Origin: CAYUIV01 sp964444925
Lineage (GTDB): Bacteria; Pseudomonadota; Gammaproteobacteria; Diplorickettsiales; Diplorickettsiaceae
NCBI GenBank assembly: GCA_964444925.1
Contig: CAYUIV010000016.1
Location: forward strand, 1 to 9,419
Reading direction: 5' to 3'
Length of the DNA: 9,419 nt
Below the pieces are notes generated by a model. The model did no database searches, was not told the DNA's origin, and saw only the letters and a list, made by a program, of their open reading frames with translations. The position numbers were made by a program, and so were the translations under genes. Shown one piece after another: positions 1-5,579 of the stretch; the stretch's first letter is position 1; each line of letters starts with the position of its first letter.

Positions 1-17
1 AAGGGGCTCATCGTAGG

Positions 18-91
18 TAGCGGGGGTAGGATTTGAACCTACGACCTTTGGGTTATGAGCCCAACGAGCTGCCAGACTGCTCCACCCCGCG
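18..91 (-). tRNA. Initiator tRNA-fMet, anticodon CAT
   Basis: The minus strand folds into a complete 74-nt cloverleaf without CCA. The acceptor arm is CGCGGGG paired with CCCCGC, the T arm is GTAGG-TTCAAAT-CCTAC, and the anticodon loop is CTCATAA with anticodon CAT. Two hallmarks mark it as the initiator rather than elongator Met: the three G-C pairs GGG/CCC closing the anticodon stem, and the lack of a Watson-Crick pair at 1-72. Here 1-72 is C1-U72; E. coli has C1-A72. The three bases after discriminator A73 are CCT, so the terminal A of CCA is not encoded. The gene lies 181 nt downstream of dnaQ on the same strand. A weak candidate promoter is TTGCAT-N16-TATACT at 180-207. Any terminator would lie left of the window edge. 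Confidence 0.96.
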
Positions 92-272
92 TTTAGTTCA
101 TTTTAGAACGTAGTGTATTGAAAAAATAGCTTTGTAATAATTTTGACCTTATTTTCTAACTTTTATTGTATTTTTTCTTAGTATAATGCCAAAAAAATAT
201 AATGCAATCAAATGTATCGTAAAAAACACATAACACTTCACTGTCTAAGTAAACACAATAATATAACTTATA

Positions 273-983
273 TCAAGGCGTTTTATTACTCCAAAGACAA
301 TCTCCTGAAAAAGTTTGCATGACTTTTAGATAGGCTTGATGCGCTTTTTCTTCTTCAAAACTTGCATACTGAACAGGAAGTGATGAGAGGTGTGTGATAT
401 GTTTTGAAGAAGTCACGTGTTGTACATTATTTTCTATAACTGGCAAATTAAATAAATCAAGTTGTCCACTGGTCATTCGGATAAAAACATCTGCCAATAG
501 CTTTGCATCAAGCAAAGCACCGTGTCGTTTGCGATGAGAATAATCTACTTGATATCGTTTACACAAAGCATCTAATTTATTGCTTTGATTAGGGTGAAGT
601 GTGCTTGCTAAGTGTAGACTATCAGTCACTTGGCAATAGGCATCAATTGATTGATACCCTTGATTCAGTTGTCTCAATTCATGGTTTAAAAAACCAACAT
701 CGAAAACAGCATTGTGGATAATGAGTTCAGCACCTTTTAAAAAATGTAATAGTTTAGGTACGATCGTTGAGAAAAGGGGTTTATTTTTTAAAAAGTCATT
801 GGATAAGCCATGCACTGCATAAGCTTCTAAATCACTCTCGCGTTCTGGATTAAGATAAGTATGAAAAGTTGTTTGTGTAATTTTTCGATCTTGTATGAGT
901 ATAGCACCAATTTCAATAATTTTATGCCCATGCTTAATTTCTAAACCCGTTGTTTCTATGTCAAGTACAATTTGTTTTTGCAT
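273..983 (-). CDS. dnaQ: DNA polymerase III epsilon subunit, 3'-5' proofreading exonuclease
   Basis: This is the proofreading exonuclease of the replicative polymerase; it removes misincorporated 3' nucleotides within the alpha-epsilon-theta core. All DEDDh-family motifs are present: Exo I DIETTG with D8 and E10, Exo II NAVFD with D95, and Exo III HGALLDA with H154 and D159. Spacing matches E. coli epsilon (D12, E14, D103, H162, D167). At 236 residues it is close to the usual length of about 243. After the catalytic domain, QLDLF (174-178) sits exactly where E. coli epsilon has its weak clamp-binding QTSMAF, followed by a tail expected to bind the alpha subunit. The ATG at 983 is chosen because Exo I must begin near residue 7; no clear Shine-Dalgarno sequence precedes it. 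rnhA, the frequent divergent neighbour in Gammaproteobacteria, is absent here. Confidence 0.96.
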   Translation of the reverse strand: MQKQIVLDIETTGLEIKHGHKIIEIGAILIQDRKITQTTFHTYLNPERESDLEAYAVHGLSNDFLKNKPLFSTIVPKLLHFLKGAELIIHNAVFDVGFLNHELRQLNQGYQSIDAYCQVTDSLHLASTLHPNQSNKLDALCKRYQVDYSHRKRHGALLDAKLLADVFIRMTSGQLDLFNLPVIENNVQHVTSSKHITHLSSLPVQYASFEEEKAHQAYLKVMQTFSGDCLWSNKTP

Positions 984-1284
984 AATAGAAGATTTTAATA
1001 ACTCATTGTGGACAACTGATGCAAGTACCAGATCTTAGTCTAATGCGACTGTTTTTGATTTCAAATACATGCGATTGAAAAAATTAGTGTTTTGCGTTTT
1101 TGAAAGCTCGTTAATCATCTTTGATCATACATTATTGTATTTCTTATTGCTTTATGACAAAAGTTCATCTATTAAATAAATGAAATATCTAAAACTTTAT
1201 CTCGAAAAATAGTTCGTATCAATTCCAAGAAAAAAGCAGTTCAGTAGTACCAATCGTTTCATGCTATTTTCTGACAAATACTTC
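984..1284. other. Intergenic region between repeat-protein gene and dnaQ (301 nt)
   Basis: I see no convincing gene here on either strand. It holds the candidate dnaQ promoter (1037-1064), a DnaA-box-like nonamer (TTGTCCACA on the minus strand, 1007-1015, one mismatch to TTATCCACA), and a small AT-only inverted repeat (ATACA-TTAT-TGTAT) near 1127-1140. No clear intrinsic terminator follows the upstream repeat-protein gene; the T-runs present are not preceded by a GC-containing stem. Confidence 0.6.
1037..1064 (-). promoter_or_regulatory. Candidate sigma-70 promoter of dnaQ
   Basis: On the minus strand, TTGAAA (1059-1064, five of six matches to the -35 consensus) is followed after 16 nt by TAGACT (1037-1042, four of six matches to the -10). 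This would give a leader of roughly 45-50 nt before the dnaQ ATG. It is the best promoter-like pair in the intergenic space, but AT-rich DNA yields such matches by chance. Confidence 0.4.
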
Positions 1285-2559
1285 TCATGCATGATGTACT
1301 TTTTCTATTGTGCAAATCGGTTTATAGCGCGGTTCTTGCTTTGAAGTAATAGGAAAAAAACAATGAGTATTATTCAATTTTTCTTTTTCAAAGCGTCGTA
1401 TTAACTCTTTTGCTGAAATTTTTTCTATATCAGCTGAAATAGAATGTTTTGCTGAATCGTAAATTGTACTTTTTGTTTTTAAAACTAAATAGTATGGCTG
1501 TTTTAAACGTTCATCTATTTTAGCATTTGACACTTTTTCTGGAATATAGTGGCTATGTTTGTGTTCTTCGTAAATAATTGCAGTCCCTTTCACTACTTCG
1601 TAAAGACCCTTTTGAAGACGTCTTTTCAATTCTGTCAAAGTAATTGTTTCTGTGAAATGAGCAAGGTGGTGTGTTTTTTTCTCATACACAATCGCAGTTC
1701 CCCCCACTACCTGATACTCCTTTTGATTCATTCGAGTTTGTAATGTTAGCAGTGATATGGCATGCGACACTTGTCCTTGATGCTTGTAAGGCGCAAGGAG
1801 TATAGCGGTGTGTTTAATGACAGCATAACTTGGTTTAGGTTTTTTTCTTCTATTAAAAAGCTCTTCTTGAGTAATCATTTCTTTTTCGTATACTTCTGTA
1901 TCCAAAAAAGAATAATACAGTATTGGTGTATCTTTAATGACAGGGTGTAATGTTGAATTACAATGAGGGATTGGTTGCTGCTCCTGCATATTATCGGATA
2001 AGAAAAGTGCATCGAAAGTATTAATACGTGCTCTTAAAACCTCTTTTGAGATGTATTCTGACTTACTATACTTGTCTTCATGTAGAGACAAAACAATTAC
2101 TGTGTTTTTCAATACATGATAATTAGTTTGAAGAAGGCGAGTTTTTAGAACTGCAAGTGGTATCATTTCTAATGCGGCTGCACTTTTTTTTCTAAGAAAA
2201 GGTGTACCGTAAACCACTCGATACTGATTCAAAAAAAGTCTTTCTGCTAATTGACGATGAGAAATAAATTCGTATCCTTCGTTCTCGCATGGATACATAA
2301 GATGCAAAAGAGGTGTTTCCTTCAGCACACAATAATTTTTATGTTGCCTAATAACTAATTCGTTAGCCGAGATAACTTCATAAGCTTCCAAAGGATGTAT
2401 TGATGGATCATATAAAACACCCGTTTTTTGAAATACTTGCACATATTCTAAAGGGGGTAGCCTTTCAAATCCTGGTGCAAAAAGCATCGAGTCAGTTGGT
2501 ATTTTTTGTAGTATTCGTTCTGAGAAAATTGATTGGGGTATTTTTTCTTTAGTTGGCAT
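1285..2559 (-). CDS. Unrecognised 424-residue tandem-repeat protein, paralogue of the gene at 3552-5396
   Basis: I do not recognise a named family. After a short N-terminal segment, residues 39-394 form nine degenerate units of about 37 residues. The unit consensus is Y-x-V-[VIL]-x-x-T-x-[IVF]-[LIV]-Y, a variable loop, then E-x-[IV]-[ST]-x-x-x-[LI]-x-x-R. The Thr falls at residues 46, 82, 119, 153, 211, 251, 288 and 326; the ninth unit has Lys363 instead. Units 1 and 6-9 also carry His nine residues after that position (H55, H260, H297, H335, H372). The unit pattern suggests a short beta hairpin plus a helix; that is inference. There is no signal peptide or transmembrane segment, so it is probably cytosolic or exported by a non-Sec route. 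The N-terminal unit (KTGVLYDPSIHP) closely resembles unit 1 of the paralogue (NTGVSYNPALHP). A strong promoter at 2586-2613 lies just upstream. The start ATG is preceded by a weak GAGA-type ribosome binding site. Confidence 0.85.
   Translation of the reverse strand: MPTKEKIPQSIFSERILQKIPTDSMLFAPGFERLPPLEYVQVFQKTGVLYDPSIHPLEAYEVISANELVIRQHKNYCVLKETPLLHLMYPCENEGYEFISHRQLAERLFLNQYRVVYGTPFLRKKSAAALEMIPLAVLKTRLLQTNYHVLKNTVIVLSLHEDKYSKSEYISKEVLRARINTFDALFLSDNMQEQQPIPHCNSTLHPVIKDTPILYYSFLDTEVYEKEMITQEELFNRRKKPKPSYAVIKHTAILLAPYKHQGQVSHAISLLTLQTRMNQKEYQVVGGTAIVYEKKTHHLAHFTETITLTELKRRLQKGLYEVVKGTAIIYEEHKHSHYIPEKVSNAKIDERLKQPYYLVLKTKSTIYDSAKHSISADIEKISAKELIRRFEKEKLNNTHCFFPITSKQEPRYKPICTIEKVHHA
1378..2445 (-). 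repeat. Nine-unit protein repeat array (about 37 residues per unit)
   Basis: These are protein-level repeats; the nucleotide copies are too diverged to align by eye. Units 7 and 8 are the clearest adjacent pair, YQVVGGTAIVYE followed by YEVVKGTAIIYE. A non-repeat linker of about 20 residues (around residues 181-203) separates unit 4 from unit 5, splitting the array into four plus five units. Confidence 0.8.
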
Positions 2560-2585
2560 CCTTGCATCTCTTTTTTTAACTTAAA

Positions 2586-2613
2586 ATTATAACATATGAT
2601 AAGCGTTTGTCAC
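2586..2613 (-). promoter_or_regulatory. Strong extended -10 promoter for the 424-residue repeat-protein gene
   Basis: The minus strand reads GTGACA (2608-2613, five of six matches to the -35), a 16-nt spacer, then a perfect TATAAT (2586-2591) preceded by TGT, giving the extended -10 TGnTATAAT. Transcription should begin near 2579, about 20 nt before the ATG. It lies immediately after the fabG stop codon, so the repeat gene can be expressed independently of fabG. Confidence 0.65.
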
Positions 2614-2639
2614 ATAGTTCGTTTAAATTGATTCATTAT

Positions 2640-3386
2640 CTATTCCATAAATAAACCACCATTAACATGTAGGTTAAATCCTGTAATATAATGGCTGTCT
2701 TTTGAAGATAAAAATAAACAAGCACTTGCTATGTCATCAGGTAAACCAAAACGTTGCAAAGGAATTTTTTCAAGTATTTTTTCTTTTTGGCAAGGAGACA
2801 ATGATTTTGTCATATTGGTTTGGATAAATCCAGGTGAAATAGTGTTAACGGTAATATTATATCTTGCGACTTCAAGTGCAAGCGATTTTGAGAATCCAAT
2901 AACTGCTGCTTTACTTGCTGCGTAATTTGTTTGCCCTATGTTACCAATTGAAGCGATAACCGAACCGATTGTAATGATACGACCATACCGTTGATGGAGC
3001 ATAGGCACTAGGAACCTGCGTGTCATGTCAAAGATAGCGTGAGCATTCACATTCATCACTGCGTGCCACTGTTCGGAGCGGAGCCGTATCATCGGTGCAT
3101 CCATTACGACGCCTGCATTATTGATTAATATATTAGGTAACTTGTTTAAACGTGTTAAACATTCTACTAGTGTTTGAATAGAGTGAATGTCACAAACATT
3201 GAGTACAAAACCTTGACCCTGCAATTTTAAATTAGAGAATATACTTGAGAAATCTTGTGCTCCTTTAAGCGTGGTTGCAGTACCTGCAACCCAAGCGCCT
3301 TGTCTTGCTAAAGCAAGTGCAATTGCAAGACCAATACCCTGGCTTGCACCGGTAACGAGTGCACAATGTGAAACAAACGAAGCCAT
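2640..3386 (-). CDS. fabG: 3-oxoacyl-[acyl-carrier-protein] reductase
   Basis: This short-chain dehydrogenase performs the NADPH-dependent reduction of 3-oxoacyl-ACP in fatty-acid elongation, in the cytosol. The 248 residues cover the full length of the family. Visible landmarks are the dinucleotide-binding TGASQGIG (12-19), NNAG (89-92), N114, and the catalytic Ser142, Tyr155 and Lys159 within GSVIASIGNIGQTNYAASK. FabG-specific features separate it from generic SDRs: GTATTLKGAQ near residue 35, RIITIGSV, and the C-terminal HVNGGLFME, close to HVNGGMYMV of E. coli FabG. The gene is not beside fabD, acpP or plsX, as is usual, but alone between two repeat-protein genes. A candidate promoter with an overlapping inverted repeat lies upstream. 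No clear Shine-Dalgarno sequence precedes the ATG, and no terminator follows. Another FabG-like SDR with a different substrate is possible, but the match is unusually close. Confidence 0.93.
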   Translation of the reverse strand: MASFVSHCALVTGASQGIGLAIALALARQGAWVAGTATTLKGAQDFSSIFSNLKLQGQGFVLNVCDIHSIQTLVECLTRLNKLPNILINNAGVVMDAPMIRLRSEQWHAVMNVNAHAIFDMTRRFLVPMLHQRYGRIITIGSVIASIGNIGQTNYAASKAAVIGFSKSLALEVARYNITVNTISPGFIQTNMTKSLSPCQKEKILEKIPLQRFGLPDDIASACLFLSSKDSHYITGFNLHVNGGLFME

Positions 3387-3426
3387 AGAAAGTAAATGAC
3401 TAGATGGAATAAGTGTACTGTATTCT

Positions 3427-3438
3427 ACCGTAAACGGT
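3427..3438. promoter_or_regulatory. Inverted repeat overlapping the fabG -10, possible operator
   Basis: ACCGT-AA-ACGGT is a 12-bp inverted repeat and a GC-containing island in an AT-rich spacer. It overlaps the last bases of the candidate -10 hexamer and the predicted transcription start, a position typical of repressor operators. It has no downstream T-run on either strand, so it is not a terminator. No cognate regulator can be named. Confidence 0.35.
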
Positions 3439-3465
3439 TAAAAAATTACTAGCATTAAATTTCAA
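3437..3465 (-). promoter_or_regulatory. Candidate sigma-70 promoter of fabG
   Basis: TTGAAA (3460-3465, five of six) is followed by an exact 17-nt spacer and TTTAAC (3437-3442, four of six), with a leader of about 45 nt to the fabG ATG. A second -10-like TAGAAT lies a little downstream but lacks a matching -35. Confidence 0.42.
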
Positions 3466-3480
3466 TAATTTACTGATTTT

Positions 3481-3524
3481 AAAAAATTTTCATTAAACGA
3501 TGAAAATAAATAAAGTTTAATGAA
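3481..3524 (-). terminator. Likely intrinsic terminator of the 614-residue repeat-protein gene
   Basis: Twenty-seven nt after the stop codon, the minus strand has a perfect 10-bp inverted repeat, TTCATTAAAC / GTTTAATGAA (arms 3515-3524 and 3489-3498), with a 16-nt loop. It is followed by AATTTTTT. The stem is AT-rich and the loop is long, so the efficiency is uncertain, but position and T-run fit. It separates this gene from fabG. Confidence 0.55.
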
Positions 3525-3551
3525 TCTATTATGGACTAAGCAAAAAAAATT

Positions 3552-5396
3552 TTAAGGCTTAGGAGAGTCAGTTATTACTGTTTCTAAAGAAGTTGTATTT
3601 ATCGAATCATAAATACGTTTTTTAAACGCTTGAACTGATAGTGTTTCAATCAATACTTGATCTATTTTAGGTAAGCAAGAAAGTACGAACGTAGTGCCTA
3701 AGATCACTGTGTAGTAAGACTTTTCTAAACGCTTTTGTAGTAGAGCAACATCAATTTTTTCTTGAGATTGAAGGAGAGCAAAGTTGTCAAAATTGTTACA
3801 CAGAATTGCTGTGTTTGGGATGACGGTGTAATGCGATTGATAAAAGCGCGCTTTCAATTCTTCTTTTCCAATGACTTCAGTTCCATACATTAAACAAATA
3901 TTTTCCGTATAAAGAATACCTGTATGTTTTACAACAGTGTATTGTGCTTGTTGGCGCTTTCGAAAGGTCGAAGCATTGATGATTTCAGGTTCATAGCCTT
4001 CATATCGTTTGTCAAACGGTATGTCTGTGTTGTAAACGACAACATGCTCATTTATTGATTGTCGTAAAAACAGTGGATGTTGTATTGTTGCAGTACTTTT
4101 TTGTAATTGAATTTGATTCAAAAGAAGCTTAGTTCTTTCAAGACACTTTTGATCTTGAAGGGCGTTTCTCATGAAAGAAACGGATATCATTTCTAGTTTT
4201 GTTCCTGTTGAAGAAAGATAAAATTCGGTTTCTTTACAAGAAACAACTAACGTTTTTACAGCAACTAAATAAGCTGATTGCGCTACACGTGCTTTTAATA
4301 TAGACAAGCTAATTTCTTCAAGCGGTAGATTAAAACCATCTACCTCATGTTGCTGTACGATGAAAGGTGTGTACGGAACCACATAGTATATTGGAATAGC
4401 AAGTCTTTGTACCATCTCTTTGTGCAAAATAGTTTCGTGATGATTGAAAAAAGCGGAATGCAGTGTACTAGAGTAAAGAATAGGCGTGTTTAAGAGAACA
4501 ACATAAGAGTTTTTACACCTAAGACGATAACGCTGTATTGAAATTACCTCTGATGCTTCTTGTGTGTGTAAATGGCTATCATAGGCTACAGCAGTATTTG
4601 CAACCACAAGTGTTTTTTTATCATCATTAAAAACAGGTTGAATTTTTTCGCTGTTTCTTATTCGAACCAGTTGAGTCGTTACTTGAGCAATACGTTCTCG
4701 TAGCGTTTCTGTATTTATTTTTTCAAGCCAGTAGGAATAGTTTTTTTTGATGATAAAAGTCGTATTCGGTATGACCCAATATTCATTCTTTTCATTTCTT
4801 TTATCCAGCATGGCCTGATCAATTTGCTCTCGATAATTAAAAAAAGCACTGTGTAAAGTGGGTGAATAATCAATAGAAGTATCTTTTATCACATTGTAGA
4901 ATCTATATCCGGTCTCTGAAAGGGAATACACTGCATGATCTTTTGGAATAGGGTTTTGTAGTGCAGCAATTCGTTTTCTTAAAGTAGATAAATCGATTTT
5001 TTCTAATACACTCAATTGTTGTTCACTATTTATCACATGGAAAGGCGTGTTTGGTATCACGAAATACTCTGTTATCTCAAAGCGTTTTTTCAGCTGTACG
5101 TAATCAATTTCCTCAATATAATTTGAAAAGATTTGATGAATTGAAATATTATAAAGAATAGGTGTGTTTTTAACGACTGTATACAAAAATGCTTGATAAC
5201 GCCTTTTTTGGCAAATCGAACTTAAAATATTTTCTGATTCTTCGTCGGGATGTAATGCTGGATTATAAGAAACACCTGTATTTAAAAAAACAAATTTCTT
5301 ATTCTTTTGTAAAAGAGCTTGAGGTTTTTTTATAGATTTTTGTTTTTTCAATGACTCTATGCTTTTATTTTTTCGTACCGATGTGCTTGCTGGCAT
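3552..5396 (-). CDS. Unrecognised 614-residue tandem-repeat protein with 13 units
   Basis: No named family is recognised. A Lys-rich, probably disordered N-terminus (1-33) leads into 13 degenerate units spanning about residues 34-598. The consensus core is Y-x-V-[VI]-x-x-T, with the Thr kept in all 13 (40, 78, 117, 173, 212, 268, 304, 343, 382, 457, 492, 529, 568). Each unit usually ends in a helix-like E-x-[IV]-[DST]-x-x-x-[LFM]-x-x-R segment. Three longer linkers (near 144-166, 237-261 and 414-450) divide the array. Units 3, 5, 8 and 12 share Y-x-V-[IV]-P-x-T and each follows a different unit class, giving a dyad pattern. There is no signal peptide or membrane segment. The start is supported by AAGGA (5406-5410) nine nt before the ATG; a -10-like TATACT sits at 5436-5441. 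A scaffold, host-interaction protein or secreted effector are all possible; the sequence does not decide. Confidence 0.88.
   Translation of the reverse strand: MPASTSVRKNKSIESLKKQKSIKKPQALLQKNKKFVFLNTGVSYNPALHPDEESENILSSICQKRRYQAFLYTVVKNTPILYNISIHQIFSNYIEEIDYVQLKKRFEITEYFVIPNTPFHVINSEQQLSVLEKIDLSTLRKRIAALQNPIPKDHAVYSLSETGYRFYNVIKDTSIDYSPTLHSAFFNYREQIDQAMLDKRNEKNEYWVIPNTTFIIKKNYSYWLEKINTETLRERIAQVTTQLVRIRNSEKIQPVFNDDKKTLVVANTAVAYDSHLHTQEASEVISIQRYRLRCKNSYVVLLNTPILYSSTLHSAFFNHHETILHKEMVQRLAIPIYYVVPYTPFIVQQHEVDGFNLPLEEISLSILKARVAQSAYLVAVKTLVVSCKETEFYLSSTGTKLEMISVSFMRNALQDQKCLERTKLLLNQIQLQKSTATIQHPLFLRQSINEHVVVYNTDIPFDKRYEGYEPEIINASTFRKRQQAQYTVVKHTGILYTENICLMYGTEVIGKEELKARFYQSHYTVIPNTAILCNNFDNFALLQSQEKIDVALLQKRLEKSYYTVILGTTFVLSCLPKIDQVLIETLSVQAFKKRIYDSINTTSLETVITDSPKP
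3603..5297 (-). repeat. Thirteen-unit protein repeat array with higher-order order
   Basis: The units fall into sub-types by core sequence. A is TGV-x-Y followed by HP-x-E. B has TPILY or similar with His nine residues after the Thr. C has Pro two residues before the Thr. D comprises the remaining cores. My reading of the order is A-B-C-B-C, A-B-C-D, A-B-C-D. The Thr-to-Thr distance within B-C pairs is 39, 39, 39 and 37 residues, while junctions with linkers are 56, 56 and 75. The octapeptide TLHSAFFN occurs twice (residues 180-187 and 311-318). Confidence 0.75.
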
Positions 5397-5579
5397 ATTA
5401 TTTCTTCCTTGTAAAAATATTTTTGTATAATTTTTAGTATATGATAAAGCATTGAAGTAGAAAATATTTGAACCATCGATCTTGTTAAAAAAAACTTAAT
5501 CTTTTATTTTGCTGTTGAGCACTGTATTGCAAATGATGTAAGCTAAAATTTTTGCTGCAAAACGGGTTTACTTATCTTT

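Noticed and set aside
1..17. AAGGGGCTCAT at the window edge as half of a terminator hairpin for the tRNA
   Set aside because: The other arm would lie outside the window, so it cannot be supported.
96..109. Inverted repeat GTTC-N6-GAAC just upstream of the tRNA
   Set aside because: It has only four base pairs, and nothing ties it to a function; it may simply be part of the tRNA 5' leader.
1127..1140. Inverted repeat ATACA-TTAT-TGTAT as a terminator of the 424-residue gene
   Set aside because: The stem is five A/T-dominated pairs with no adjacent T-run on the minus strand; this is expected by chance in AT-rich DNA.
1549..1950. Two plus-strand open frames of about 60 codons opposite the 424-residue gene
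   Set aside because: They lie wholly antisense to a clear coding region, show no recognisable domain or ribosome site, and are rich in Phe and Ser as expected of a complement shadow.
3603..5297. Reading the repeat region as a CRISPR or tandem DNA repeat
   Set aside because: There is no regular identical repeat with unique spacers. Similarity is at protein level only, and the DNA copies are strongly diverged.
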